Of a stretch of DNA of 64,000 nucleotides, positions 33,728-47,436 are shown piece by piece. The stretch covers positions 62,001 to 126,000 of the forward strand of contig JAWPGT010000002.1 of assembly GCA_034638255.1 (NCBI GenBank). The letters run 5' to 3'. Within the stretch, counting starts at the first letter, position 1. Each line of letters begins with the position of its first letter. A program made the translations under genes and the position numbers. The notes beneath the pieces were generated by a model. That model saw nothing but the letters and a program-made list of their open reading frames with translations, did not search any database and was not told the origin of the DNA. Source of the stretch: Coprinus comatus. Its lineage: Eukaryota > Basidiomycota > Agaricomycetes > Agaricales > Agaricaceae.

Positions 33728-34381
33728 CTTTCTTTATTGTATCTTTCTTCTCCCATGACCTTTTCAATACTTTTATCTCTTTTGAACTAGTTTTCTCTAG
33801 CTGCTTACTTGTCTTGCCGTGAACCTGTGTTGTTCCGACTCTCGCTTTCATTCTCTGTACCACTGCTGCCTATGTATTTAACCTTACATTACCTTCTCAA
33901 ACAATGTTTTCATTTGATTTCATTCTCACAATGGTGCACTTTTTACGAAGGAAAAAAAGAAGTTTTCTGCCAATTATTTTTATACTCACCTGAAAGCTTC
34001 AAAAATTTTTCAAAACCTAGTAAAACTGCAAAATAGTGTTTAGCATTTCAATGATCCTTATGTACTACTTAAAATACATTGTGGTTTTCCGTTTCTGCGT
34101 GAATCTACCAAACTTGTTTGTGAACCTTTCAAACATGAGTGAACCAATTCCCGATAACAAGAGCCAAAAATGATTTGCAAAAAAATGCTACAGCAATGAA
34201 AAAAAATCCAATATATGAGAGTTATGAATCGATCACTGAGTGCAAAAGTAAGGTAGAGTTAACTATTTTTTTTTTTCGTCCACTTGTTTTAACCGTTTAG
34301 CAAACCAAAACCCAGCGAGAGTGACCCATACCGTAGAGAATTGAGACTGAGACCCAAGAAAAGAAAAAAAAACCTCAACTG
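33728..34381. other. Intergenic region between convergent genes
   Basis: 654 bp between the copy B stop (+) and the JmjC stop (-). AT-rich with T and A runs; no gene is supported. Confidence 0.65.
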
Positions 34382-37300
34382 CTACACACCATTCGAACCA
34401 TTTTCAACGACTGGATATACATTTCCAATTCTTGAATCCGCCGTCGTCGTGTTCTTTTTCTTCCCCTTCCCCTTCCCCTTCCCCTTCCCCTTTCCAGTCC
34501 CGTTCCCATTCTTCTTCCTCCCACCTTTTCCTCCATTTTTCTCTCTTATACTCATGCTATCAATACTCTCCGTTCCACTTCCACTCCCTTCTTCAGTTAT
34601 CCCACCTGAACTGGTGGAACCAGAACCTATTGCACTCGTACCATTACCGGAACCATCCCCCCCACCACCATTCACTCTCTCCTTTTCCCATTTCCCGCAA
34701 TTAACCCAAGCAAACCACATCGTATTTCCCAATTGCAAAACATCCTCTTTCCACGCCAACCTCCTATTTAATTCTCTAAACTCCCTAGTCAACCCTTCAC
34801 ATCTCGCAATATTCTCCACACTAACAAAATCCACTGCAACCTTTACACAATCACTCAAATTCGCCACTTGATGAGCACATCCAGCAGGAATAAAAACACC
34901 TTCACCAGGTTTTTGATATACCCTATAAGGCAAAACTCCAGTAACCTCAAACAACTCCTTTAACAAAACTTCATCCAAATAATGTTGTTGAGAATGAATA
35001 GGATCTGTAACAGCAGAAGGTTTAGGAAACTTTAATTTTAAAAAGTTTCTCAACTTTTCAGAATCACTAGCTTTGAATAAATCCCAAGCTGCACAACCAT
35101 CACTTCCATCTTTACATTTTTCAGCAAACGTCATAACGTTAACTGCATCTGCCATATCCATATGTAACCTTGTAGTTCCTTTACTTCCTTTTGTCAATTG
35201 ACTTGCCAAAGCATTATACATCTTCGGTCCTAAATCTGGTTTGACTGTATTTTCAGGAAAATGAGAAGCGACATTTGATATTCCATCTCGACGAATATAA
35301 TCTGGAACTGGCATTGCTTGTGCGAAATCGTTATAAAGTTCTGGAAATGCGATTTTGAAATCGGTTGATGGTGGCCAATCTTTAAGTTTCCAACATTCAG
35401 ATTCTTCACGTGTGTCGTATAATCCGAATAATGAAAAGAAATCGGATACCGTAACTCGTTTGTTAGCGTCCGTTTGACATTCGATGATTAAACATGATTG
35501 ATCTCCATAATGTTCTATGAAATATTCAGGCGTCCATGAGATTTTGAATTTGTCGAGAATTCCAGTTGTTACGATTGGTTCGCCTTTTGCCCAGATTGGA
35601 GCGAAAATGTCGATTGAATCACCATTGGATATTTGAGCATGTGTGTAACGATTGACTTCTGGAAAAGGTAGGGATTGAGTTATAGGTGGAAGGTTTGGTG
35701 GAATGTATGGAGGTGTTGTTGTTCTTCATGATCATGACTAGGTCCAGGAAGTGTTGTTGAAGGTTCCGATGACACAGTAGATGTATCCCGATCCACTCTT
35801 TCATCCATAGAGTCAGCACCCAAAACCATTGTATCCAAATTCATGTTCTTTTCATCTTCCATAGTAGCAATTAACGTCTCCATCTCTGGTATAGCTTCAT
35901 CCAACTCCTCTTGGAAGAACCTACTAACTGGACTGAAATCCTTCGCCATATGTTCATTTCTTCTTGTACAACTCAAAAAGAATGGATTACTATGAGCGTG
36001 TTTCTCTCTCCGACTTTGCAATGCTGCGACTTCAACTTGAGATGCACCAGGTTTGTCGATTGTTAGTTCTTTGACAGAATAAAAACACGAGGGACAGGCT
36101 TCACGTCCGCATAATCGACACATCCATGTTGACGAGAAGAGTGATGTCATACAGGTATCTATAAATATATGTTGTTTGTTGGTCAGTAATTTCCTTTGTG
36201 GATATTTGAGCTGGGAAAAAACGTACCACATGTAGCCCGAACTTCGGATTCGCGAGGTCTACGGATAAGTTCAGGGAGTTTGATGTGTTCACGTTCTTGC
36301 CTCAAAATCGGTAACAGTGCTTTCGCAATAGCCACCTATAAATGTAACATGAATCAATATACGGAATTCCAAAGGACGGGAACATACCTTCATTCGTTTG
36401 ACATGTCTGTCAGTCAACTCCCGATTCCATTTATTCGGGTAAACCATCTTTACGGCATCTTCGTATCTTCCTTCAACAAAAGTAATCCCCACCACATCTT
36501 TTTTCCTATCTTTCAAAAAGAACCTAATCCCTTGAAACCTACAAGTATCCCCTGCCCATCTCCTTGTACAAGAAACGCATCTCGGGAAAGTTTCCGCACG
36601 ATATCTATTTGACATACATCTTGCAAATTGAAGTTCAGGATGCAAAGGAACAGCATTTTCAGTTACGAGACCGTTAATTTGACCATTATCACCTGTGACT
36701 ATTCGCATAGGGGCTAGAATAAATGAACAACAACGTTACATGTTAGCATCTGTTGGGATAACACGTGTTGAAAGGAAACCCGGTATGATAGCAGACGATA
36801 ACCGAAGGGTAAAGGTGATGTGAGGGTAAGAAAATGGATATTTGCGTACGTACCAGTTGGATCTGGATCTTTCCCGGTCTGGTTCTGAACGGGAGCATAT
36901 GATACTGTTGGTAGTAGTTGACCTATCATTATGCAAAGCGGAAAAGAGGGAGAAAAAACAAGGTCATTAGTCAGTTATGTTCCTGCGCCTCACGTTGAAA
37001 GATGGACCCCATTTTCCATTTAGAAAAGGTAATGTGATGTGAGAAGGCGAGGAAGTGTGACAGGGAAGAAGGGTAGGAATTTTTGGATGTAGAACAATGG
37101 AAGAGAAGAGAAGAATGCATACCATTCTGAGCAGTAATCTGTGCAACTTTGTTCCGTTTTTCAGCATTATAGCCACGCTTGAGAGTCGAAGTTGATCCAC
37201 CTGAAAAAGCTTCTATCAGCGCCTCATCTCAGAGACAACACGTTTTTGCAGCAGTGATCGAATATAATCATAGGGTAGGGAGAGTAAAAGCCAAAAGGGA

Positions 37301-38406
37301 ACAAGGGAAAGTAGAAATGAAATAGAAACGTACTTGTGGTTGTGTTACCGGGTTCCTGTGCTTTTCCTTTGCCCTTGGCACGCTTTGGTGCGGGTTCGCT
37401 AGGATACGCCTCCGAGGAATCTGGGTGGGAACGTTTACGAGACGATTCTTCAGCAACTGGGGTTGTTACTGGATTTGAAGGCGCTGCTGTATTTGAAATT
37501 GGATTTAAAGAAGAGGGAGAAGTCTGCTGTTGTCGTACATCGGCGGAGAAAGTGGGATCTGAATGTGGCTGCGGGTGATAATAAGCTGTGGGTGAGGATG
37601 TAGAAGTGGATGGGCGGTATTCTCCCGGCGGGTGAGAATGGAAGTTACGCGGGGAGGTGTGTGAGTGGGAACTCGAGTACGCTTGTGCATGTATTGACTG
37701 AGAAGAAGATCCATAATGGCCTGTCAAAACACTGGGAGAGTAGTATGCCAGTGGGGAAGTAGGATATCGACTATTTTGATGTTCATATGATTGCTGTGGA
37801 GGCTGTTGCTGTTGCGTCTGATATTGAACCAGCGTATCTCGAGCAGCCAGTCTTACAGAAGCTCTCTGACTTGCTTGCCATGCTACAGAAGGAGGAAAAG
37901 TAAAACGATTATTAATTGGAGATATATATCAAATTTAAACATAGATGTGAATGCAATTGAGAATGCTCACTGTTGTTATATCCGTCTTGTGGGTAGGATT
38001 CCCGATAGTCATTTGAATGTTTTGATGATAATATCCTATTCGATGCAGTCATTGCAGTTGTTGCCGTCGTCCGTTCATCCGAGGTCGAATAAGCCGTTGC
38101 TGTTGCTGTTGCCGTTGCTGTTGGTGTTGGGCCATGGGGAGACCCTGGACCATGTGCATGAGGATATGGATATGTCTGGGGATACTGGTAGCCTGAACTA
38201 TGTTGGTAGTGTGGTCTATGGCCGTTGTTCACCTGAGAAGAGGTGTTGTTGTGATTGTGGGGATGGTGTTGGGAGTAGGGGGATGGAGATTGGTCCCAAT
38301 TTGCAGCTCTGAGGTGGAAATTGCTGACTGAATTGTGCGTATTTGCTGAATATTCCCTCTGAGGATTGAGCAACGCATCGATTGTGGCTTTCTTGGAGGG
38401 ATCCAT
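34382..38406 (-). CDS. KDM3-type JmjC histone demethylase
   Basis: This is a predicted Fe(II)/2-oxoglutarate dioxygenase of the KDM3 (JMJD1) group, whose characterised members demethylate H3K9. From the ATG at 38406 (MDPSKKATIDALLNPQREY) a long disordered His/Ser/Pro/Gln-rich region runs to about 37330. A short exon with LKRGYNAEKRNKVAQITAQN follows, then one with LPTVSYAPVQNQTG. The exon at 36708-36350 contains CMSNRYRAETFPRCVSCTRR. A Cys cluster TCMTSLFSSTWMCRLCGREAC with CPSC forms a KDM3-like zinc finger. The JmjC core has GTTRLHMDMADAVNVM (His and Asp ligands) and GVFIPAGCAHQVANL (second His) with VDFVSVENI. The tail is acidic/Gly-rich with a GKGKGKGKGK run from a CCCCTT repeat (34463-34490). 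Confidence 0.9.
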
Positions 38407-38465
38407 GTTACTCGTGCATAAAGGCCAAGCCACTCAACCCAAACTAAGTACAATCAGTCCACGTG
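38407..38465. promoter_or_regulatory. 59-bp divergent start region (JmjC / MDR-like)
   Basis: Only 59 bp separate the ATG of the minus-strand JmjC gene (38406) from the ATG of the plus-strand MDR-like gene (38466). If both starts are right, the 5' untranslated regions must be very short or overlap the opposite gene, and promoter elements must be shared or lie inside coding sequence. No clear TATA box is visible. Confidence 0.5.
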
Positions 38466-41400
38466 ATGTCCTTCCACTCGGACGACGACGACGACGACCA
38501 AGACGTATTCTACACCCCAAGGACCTCTTGGGTCGACATGGGGGACACGGCCTCTATGTCCTCCAACTCCCTCGACGGCCACTCCTTACTGACCGACCTC
38601 TCATCAGATCCTTCACCCGAACTCAATCTCAATGTTAACAAGTCAACAACAACGACGAGGCGGGGAGGTTCGCAGGATTCTGTATACGGAAACCCCAAAG
38701 CTTATGAGCAATACAAGCGTCAGCTCTACCAGCGTAACCAGGCCCAGCAAAAACCCAATGTTATGATGAGTATGACCGCCGTACTCGAGGCCGCTCAAGA
38801 CAACGAATACTTCTCCAAAGTGCGTTACGAGCAACGTGCAAAGGCAGAAGAAGCTTTATCCCAAGGCCAAAACATCACAAAGACCATGGCCGTCAATGGC
38901 AAAGGTGTTGGTTCGTCATTGGCTAGAGCAAGACAGACGTTGTCCCAACATACGAATGAGAGTAGGAGGATTTCTATGAAAAGTGGTTCACATGCTTTAT
39001 CTACTCTTATAGAAGGTGAAGGAAACACACAAAATCCTCTTCCTAAACCTCAATCTTCGGAACAAGATCCCCCCATTCAAACACGTTCACGCGCCAACAA
39101 AGTCTTATCAGACCCTTCCGTCCCATCGAAGGGTTATATCAATTCAAAATTCAGAGCCCCAAAAGACATTCATTATGTTCAACAAAGGACTCAGTCGGTT
39201 CATTATTGGAGACACAAACCCTCTGCTTCTTCCCCATTAGCATCATCTACAAAGACCTCTGCACCTAAACCTGCACCTGCACCCGTGGTTGTATCAAATG
39301 GCCTTCTTAACCCCACTCCACCTAGAAACATCGGTCACAGGCGATCTCGTTCTCTAGGTCATAACTCCTCCATCTCCATTTCTGCACATGCCAACAATGC
39401 CAACAATCCTAGACGCGCCGACTCACCTATTCCAGGTTTCGGTCCACGTCATCCCAATCTTGTTCGTTCACATTCCCATTCCCGTACTCAATCCCTTACA
39501 GCTAGTACAATTAACAAGGGGAAAGGAAAGAGTAGAGTGGATCAAACTTCAGCTGCAGCTGAAGTAGATGCTCTAATGCCTAGATCCGATCCTAAAGAAC
39601 ATACTATACCATCGAATGGAACACAGGGTTATAGTTCACTTGTTCTTCCTCGTGCCCCTCCTCCCTTAAATTTATCAAGAAATAAAGGGATATTGAATTT
39701 ATCAGATCTCGCTGGTGATACTTCGTCTTCTATTCCAAATACTATAGGAACTGGAACGAGTAAGATGAAGAACTTTGTTGTTGGAGTTGGAGGTGTAGAT
39801 GGGAAGATTGATTTAACAAAGAACGGAATGGCTCAAACCACTATGGCAAGTGTGGAAGTTGTTCGTGGATTGGGAAGTATGGTTGGAAAGAAACCTTGGA
39901 GTAATCTTATGGGAGGGCTTGTTCGTCGAAAAACAATAGATGCTCGTTCACGTTCGTCTTCACTTCCTCTTCATATGAGTCGTAACTTGAACAATGCAAG
40001 TTTATCGAATGGTCATGAATCTGGAATGGGTGTAGGGAAGGAAGGAAGTGCGTTGGGTTTTACTAGTTATAGGAAACCACCTGAATATGTACCTAGTGGA
40101 AGTGTTTTGGTACAGGTTTGGGCTGTTGGTGTGGATAGTGTGGATGGAAGATTGGTTGGTGTACCTATTAGAGTTGGTTGTCCGGTGTCTTCAACTTTTG
40201 CTCCTCCACCACCACCTCCTGTTCTTCAATCTATTCTTATTAATACTGGAAATTCCGGTGCTATTCCAGAAGAACAAGAAATGGTGCGAGAAGATGAAGT
40301 GCAAGAGAAAGTTAAGGAGAAGAAAACGAAAGGGTTGGGAGGTCTTGGGAGATCATTAAGTCTAAGAGAAAGACTTTCAAGAAGTGTTAGTCTTGGGAGA
40401 AAGTCTGCGAAAGCGTTTCTTCAAAAAGAGAAAGAACGCTTAGAAGAAGAAGAAAGAAGACAAAACGAAATCCGTCAAGAGAAAGAAAGGGAAAAGGAGA
40501 AGGAGGAGAAAGAGAAAGAAAGAGGACAGCCTACACCAATTGCAAGTGTTGGTTATGTTCCTGGTAGAAGTTTTGTTGGAAGGGTTGTTGAATGTGGATG
40601 GGAAGTTCGAGATGAAATTATTCGCAAAGGAGAATGGGTTGTTGGGCTTTTAGATATAAAAAAGGTCAGTTATTCTCTTTGTATTCGCTTTAACAATTCG
40701 CATATACTCACCCTCATTACTATACAGGGTGGTGCATTGACTGAATTCATTATAGTCGATCGACATCGTATTCATCGAGTCCCACATCCTAAACTTCCTA
40801 GCTCTTCGTCTCAACCTCTAACCAGCGTTATCAGTAACGAAGATAGTGAAGGTTTAACACCAATGTTCACAAAACAAATAACCTCATCACCTTCACCTAC
40901 ATCAACTACATTTCCACATCGTATTCATCCTCATTCTCCACGTTCTCAATCTCGTTCACATCAATATCAAAGCCGAGGTCAAAGTCAAAATCAAGGTCCA
41001 CAACATCAAGAATCACTTACACTGGAAGAATTGGCTTTATTACCATTATGTGGTGTACCAGCTTATCGAGCAGTTCGAACTTTTGTTTATGCATTTTCAT
41101 CAACAAGAGATACAATTTCTGCATCTCTATCCTCATCAACTTCATCCCCTTCTTCAAACCCGAATTCAAGTGCAAATCTTTTGAGAACACCTTCCCATAG
41201 ATCTACAAGAGGAATACCAGGAAGGAGAGGTAGAAGTATTGTAGGAGGTGAACATGATGGATCTAGAAGAAGAAGGATTTTGGTTTTAAGAGGACATGAT
41301 GGTGTTGGTGCTATGGCTGTTCAAATGTTAGTTATGAGAGGTTGGAGAGTTTGTGTTCATGTTCCATTTTTAGCTTGTCCCTCTCCTCCTCCTCCTTCTT

Positions 41401-42288
41401 CTTCCCTTCCTACCTCACCTTCCAAAACCAATGCTAGTGACAATAACAAGACCAATGGAAATGCGTTAACACAAGCAATAGCAGATACTTTTATGGAAGA
41501 ATTGGAACATCGTATTCGATCATGGGGAGCTGAAGAAGTTATTTTTGATGATGGAGAAATTATACTTCCATCTCATTCTCATCATCCAAACTCTTCCTCC
41601 TCTCCATCATCAGCATCATCAGCATCAGCATCAAAGTATAATGAAAACGGAGATGAAGGAAGAGGAGCTGTAATCCGAGTAATTGATGGATTAAGAGAAG
41701 ATGGGGATGTTTTTGATGCTATTTTGGATTGTGTTGGTGGTAAAGAAATTAGATTTGCTTGTGAAAAGCTGTTGAGATCTACGGGACTTAGAACTTCGAC
41801 TGGTGTTGGTGTTGGTGTCGGTGTTAATATGATTGATGGAGGAGGGAATGGTAAGGCTAATAATGCCAATGGAGGAACCGGAACCGGAAATGGAACGAAG
41901 GGAATGGGTCAATTCACAACTATAATTGGTGATAATCCTGAACGTCCAATTCCAAGTGCTGGTGATCTGTTTCGTGCTGGTTTACGTTCACTTAAATTTG
42001 GAGGCGGTGGTGGTGGTGGGAATGGACCAACAAGAAGCAATACTTTAACTTCTTCACCAATACAACTTATCATGTCTCCAACAAACTCGACCTCCGGAAA
42101 CGAAAACCATAATTACCCAAATGGAAATGGAAATGGAAAGGGAGGGAAAGTTGGATATGCCTGGGTCAATATTTCTCAAGATGTGGATTGGGAAGGAAAA
42201 GATGTTGGTGAAACTATTGGTTCGGTTATTGAACTTGCTTTGGAATTTGGTATCAGACCTTGGGTTGGAACTCAATTTGCTATCATGA

Positions 42289-42323
<35 letters not shown>

Positions 42324-42617
42324 GGTCAAGGCCGTGGTGCTAATGATAGCGGTTCAAAGCTTCTTCCCCCTCCTCGTATTCTTAAGAATCGTCATCAGAA
42401 ACTAAAGCCATCTATCAAAGGAAAGGAAAGGGCTACAGATGGTGGTGATGGTGATGAGGGCGAATTAACTCGAGATAAGATTAAAGAATTGCAGCTACAA
42501 GAGTTTGGAGGTTGGGAAGGGAAGAGAGTTGTTAAATTTGAAAAGACTCCTGAAGTTTTTGTTGTTGGTGGTCCGCTTTCGATTGGAGGAACTGTTGTGG
42601 TTAATGTTGCTACTTGA
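38466..42617 (+). CDS. Large MDR-like (quinone/alcohol dehydrogenase-type) protein with disordered N-terminus
   Basis: The ATG at 38466 gives MSFHSDDDDDDQDVFYTPRT. Two exons are likely, because 40665-40727 (63 bp, GTCAGT...TACAG) is an intron whose removal joins LLDIKK to GGALTEFII; without it the protein has about 1,362 residues. The first ~530 residues are Ser/Arg/Pro-rich. The C-terminal half resembles medium-chain dehydrogenases: VLVQVWAVGVDSVDGRLVG, VPGRSFVGRVVECGWEVRD, GEWVVGLLD, LTLEELALLPLCGVPAYRAV, the Rossmann segment RILVLRGHDGVGAMAVQM and AILDCVGG. Long low-complexity inserts interrupt this domain, including a charged KEKERLEEEERRQNEIRQEK helix and an Asp run (42289-42318). Zinc ligands are not evident, so catalysis is uncertain. 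Confidence 0.8.
42289..42318. repeat. (GAT)n coding poly-Asp
   Basis: A trinucleotide repeat near the end of the MDR-like gene encodes a run of Asp; a similar acidic run is encoded at the protein's start. Confidence 0.85.
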
Positions 42618-45146
42618 TCTTTTCTTGCCTTCGTTTCCTTCACTTTTGACCTATCTTTTTTTTTCGTGGTGATACATTGGACGATATCGACGTTGACCTC
42701 CTATTCTCCCTTTTTTGGTTATTCCCGTTATTTATCATTTTTTGGATATAGGTTTCGTGTGTTCCCTGTCTTCTCAATTACCTTTTATTTATTTATTGCT
42801 ATTCGATTCTTTCTCTTTCTCTCAAGTTTTATTGTGAAATCCCTGACCCTTTTCGAATGTTCAAATTCAAATACCTGTGTACAATAACTTACATACTTAA
42901 GTGCTCGCTGTTTTTCGTTTTTTTTTTTTTTTTTTTCGTTTTTTTCTTCTCTAGTTTGTTACATACATCGATTTCTCGGATCTTTTTATTTTTTTTCCCA
43001 CCCATTCATTGATAATCAAATATTCAATAAACGTGTTTAGAATTGATACCATACACATGATTATTCCAAGCCCAAACTTCTAAATTAACAAATGTATTAA
43101 ATCATTACCCAAGCATAAGTGTGAGTATGTTTTGCGATAGCATGTGTATAGTCAAGTACCAAGACACGCATTCATAGTTCAATATACTATAGTATGCTAG
43201 TACCGCCGCCTAAATGGTATGTTTTTCTAATATTAAAATAGTGTAATTCTGAAACGGAAAGAATGGGGACCCGTTGAATATACATATATATAAGGCTGGG
43301 GAGTTAAGTTCTCAACAGTTGCTTTGATGTTTGATTCGTTGATGACGGACATCAGATACCCCAAATGAGATATAAAAATAGATCCGATCAGTCGACAGAA
43401 ATGATGTTGATGGTACTGAACCACATGCATAATGCCTGAAGGTATATAACACGATATTGTAAATTAATATCCCACGTTACATGAGACAGTAATTGGATTG
43501 TTTGACTGGATGGCGTGGTAGTATCGTTCAAACGTTCAAGTAATTGATGAGGTACTTCAGAAGATCTCAAAAACCATTAGTATAACCGATACTACTGCTG
43601 CCATCACTGCCACTGAATTATTCAATGTTCGTCTTAGATAGCTCGCTACGTTTCGTGCATATTATATCGACGCTGTATTAATCACAATATACCAATATGT
43701 TCAGAACAGATAAGCAAAGGGCCACCACCTCTATCGTCTACCATCAGAACTTTCTCCTGCTCATTCCACTTCCATTCTTATCCCTATCTTCATTCGACTC
43801 ACACAACATATATATAAAAACTGACTTAGTCATATCTATATCTACTGCAGAACACCACAAATAACTCTGTAACTATCACACACGGAAATACACCTTCAAT
43901 TTTTACTATAAAACCGCCGGGCTGGGCAGCAATGAGTGAGAAGTGAGAGAAACCTTACGGAAAAGCACATCGAGATTTGAAGAAAGGTGGAAATAAAGTC
44001 GTCTGAGATAGAGGTTAAACTTCTTAAAACCTAAAATTCGACGTTCTGGAATGATGAATCCTGGATTTCAAGTTTAGTATCCACGACATATGTATATATA
44101 ATCCGGATATATACGTCTCGCGAAGAAAAAGAAACGGAAACAAGGAATCTATTCACACACAGAGAACCGTTCTATAGGTTTATCTTTGGGGGTCAAGCGG
44201 GAATTGGTCGGACATCTCCATCAGAGATATTACTAGCATTGCAGATCAAGGATAATTCAAGAGAAGGGCGTTTTTGGCCCGTTTCTAAGCTTCAAAACCA
44301 TGTGCTGAAGGGGAGTCAATATCAAGATACGTAACACCCGTTGCATAATTGTCACTTTTAAATGCATCGTGCCGTAAATGACTTAAGGAAACATATCATC
44401 CCAAGATAGGAAGAGAGGTGCCGGTGAGGGTGGGAGGTTGCCGCTCTACTTAATCCATTGGGAAGTGATTATTTATTCTTCGTAAGAGCGGCATGGTGTG
44501 TGAAGAAAGACCTTAATGTTTTTAACGAAGCCTTTTTGACAGATACATTTGTACTTCTTTTCAAAAACTGGGAACTTCGCCACGAAATCGATTACTGTTG
44601 TTTTCAGCCACATATTGACTATCGCGGCGACGGTGATTCAATTCAACAGGATCATATCGACACAAGCGCCCAACAATCTCAGCGCCAAGATAATTGAAAC
44701 CCAGAGCGGAAAATCGCTAAACAGCATCACGTATAGTTGGGGATAAAGTCACACCCATTGACTCGTGGCGTCCACTTGACACCCCAGAAATAAATCCATC
44801 ACGGTTAGAGAACGGAGAAAGCATTAACATATAAGAAAGGGGACGTGGAAAGGTGGGTGTTACCGAAAATTGGGAGACCACTAGGAAAAACAGGCGGGCC
44901 TACCATTTGTGGTCGAAGATTGTAATGAATACTCTGATTCTGATTCCTGTAGTCCAATTTACACACACTGCGTCGCTTCAGTGATTTGCTATTTCCTTTG
45001 AAGGTCATGTACACACGCGGATGACGTATTGCTGGGTTTGCTATACGTGGTCGTGGTGGATTTTGTTGGAGAGAAGCGACCTTTTGTCATGTGCTACCAT
45101 ATACGCATGCAATATGTTTTTAGTTTGACACAAGCGCGTTATCATG
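42618..45146. other. 2.5-kb intergenic region, no gene supported
   Basis: A T-rich stretch at 42880-43000, with an uninterrupted run of about 18 T near 42920, follows the MDR-like stop. The rest is AT-rich, with short frames on both strands but no motif, splice pattern or RNA-gene signature that I can support. It lies between convergent genes. Confidence 0.6.
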
Positions 45147-46692
45147 TTATGTAGGTGTTTCGACTGCGATCGACAATCCGGGATTCCCAGATGGTGGTTT
45201 ATTGAAGAATGGGATTGTCCGGATGTTTTTTGGTGTTGGTCCATCTGCTTCCAACTTCTTTCGTGCGCGATCCGTCTGTGAGAGATACATTAAGTTTTTT
45301 TAGAGTTACACATAGGATTTAGGAAGAAAAAATGAAGGCAAATGGGGATTCCATGGAGAAAACAGGCGGTGATACTTACAAGTCCTGATTCTGCCATTCC
45401 ACGTTCAAGTCCTTCGAGAAGTGTACATGCTTTACATAGTTTATTACTTGACATATACCCACACCTCTCACATGTTTCTGTTCAAGTATGAGAGTAAGAA
45501 GTTTGGACCATGAGTAACCGTTCATAAATTTGAACGTACGTTGAATATGTTGTGTAGCCTTAACTTCCTCCTTCAATTCGAAGGCTTCTCCAGAATGTAT
45601 GATATCAATGATAACACTTGGTCTAGCGGCTTCTAGATCCTTAAGGAATACTCTTGCATGACCACGGTATGCATCTGGAGAATATATACACTCTGTGGAA
45701 AAATAATCCAACTTCTTGAAATACGCATACCTGGTGAAACCATATGCTTCAGCAAGAACTCGAACCATGATTTCAAAACCTACATGACGATTTCCTTCTC
45801 GTAAGCATACTTGAACGGCTTAGATCTTCTAATAGTATCAGCACCCTCTGTACAAATTGCCGTACATCTTCCCAATCTCGCAATATCTCCTCTCATTACT
45901 ACAAGAACAAAAACCGACCAGGTTCATAGTCAGTGATGCGCTCTCATTACTTCTTGTACAGAAAAAGTAGGGGGGAGGGGGGAAAGCACTTACTATTCAT
46001 GAGTACAGTTTCCGCAATGTCATCGGCATTATGTCCTGTTACGATATGATCCACTCCAAGCATTGCCGCACCACGATCAAGTGCTTGCCGCCGGAATACA
46101 CCACAAAACGTACAATTATTCTTTCTCCCCACTTGGGAAACAATTGCATCCATAGTCCACCCATACAATTCATCATATGACAAGATCTTCAATGGTATAT
46201 CGTATTGTTGTTGATTACGTTTGACAGTCTATATATATATATATATGATTATCAGTTGTTAAGCGTTTTAAAAACTTTTTAACATGGCGGTGGGGCTTAC
46301 TTCAAGTGAATCATCACGATATCCTGTGATACCTTCATCAATCGATAATAAAAATAAATCCAATCCATAGTTATATCTTTCATTCAAAGTCTTCATGACA
46401 TAAGCGAGCACAGTTGAATCTAACAAAAAAAAAGACCCCATAAAATGAGAGAGCAGCCATTATTATACATATATATATATATAAAAGAAAGAGAAAAAAA
46501 CGCACCTTTTCCTCCAGAAGCACCAATAGCAACCTTATCCCCGGGTTTAAACAACTTAGCATCCATAATCGTATTATGAACTTCCGTTTCAAAAACATAA
46601 TAAAAACAATCTCTACAGATCTGTTGTCCAGTCTTCGGTCTCCTAAGCATAGCCTTTGTTTCATTACATAGAGCACAAAGTTTAGGTGGCAT
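45147..46692 (-). CDS. NCS6: Cytoplasmic tRNA 2-thiolation protein NCS6/CTU1
   Basis: This is the adenylating subunit of the Ncs2-Ncs6 complex that makes 2-thiouridine at wobble position 34 of cytosolic tRNAs, using sulfur relayed by Urm1. The ATG at 46692 gives [18 protein letters not shown] with a second Cys pair in [10 protein letters not shown]. The PP-loop [19 protein letters not shown] spans the first intron. Later motifs are [73 protein letters not shown] and the C-terminal zinc region [20 protein letters not shown]. The last exon ends with the typical [15 protein letters not shown] and stops at 45147. Six introns, all GT-AG, are needed. The gene looks intact. Confidence 0.95.
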
Positions 46693-47436
46693 AGTTGTTT
46701 TGAGAGGGTACCCGAGTGGAAATGATAATAGGGTTTTTAGTCAAGAAGACATTGACGCTGACACAATGAATTTTGTTGATCGTGATCAATTGATCAATTG
46801 ATCTCTCAGCTTGGAGTCATTATTATCCAAATTCGTACATATTCGTGTATCAATTGTACTTGTAACTACATAACTACAAGTTGTATGTAAAGAAGAGAAA
46901 TTATATTACATATAGAACCACAGGTATCTACTTGACAGACAATGGATATATTCATCATCAAATTAACCCAGAAAAAACAAGTAATACGCAAGGAGAAAGA
47001 AAGAAAAAGAAAAAAGGAACAGGACCAGAACGGCATGAACTTAAAAACCATGTCAAAACCAAAACCAAACCAAAAAAAAATGAAACCACAAGTAAGCTGG
47101 TGAGTGTATGAGAGGAAGCAACCAAAAGTAATAAAACACACGATGAAATAGTTTTGCGTCAAAATGTTCTCAACAAGGGGAGCGGGCACATAAGCAAAGG
47201 GATAACAACGTCCAGTCTAGTTGAAGAATAAGCAGAAAGCGCATATTGCAGGTACGATCAAAGATGCAGAAGAGTGAGCGAGTGAGTGAGTGAGTGAGAG
47301 AAAACATAAAGAGAAAAAAAAAAACGAAGCATTCCATCCATCATGACGCAAGGCGCTCGGCAACCTTCAGCACTAACGGTGGTGCAATTCCAATGAACAA
47401 AAACCACCAAAGAACAGCCGAGGTTGCCCCAAACCG
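46693..47436. other. Intergenic region upstream of NCS6
   Basis: 744 bp containing a (GAGT)n-like repeat near 47277-47297 and A-rich stretches. No gene is supported. It holds the NCS6 promoter and the SSK1 3' end. Confidence 0.65.

Noticed and set aside
34341..34871. Plus-strand frame rich in Pro/Phe opposite the JmjC gene
   Set aside because: It is the complement of the JmjC C-terminal CCCCTT repeat and coding sequence, with no motif of its own.
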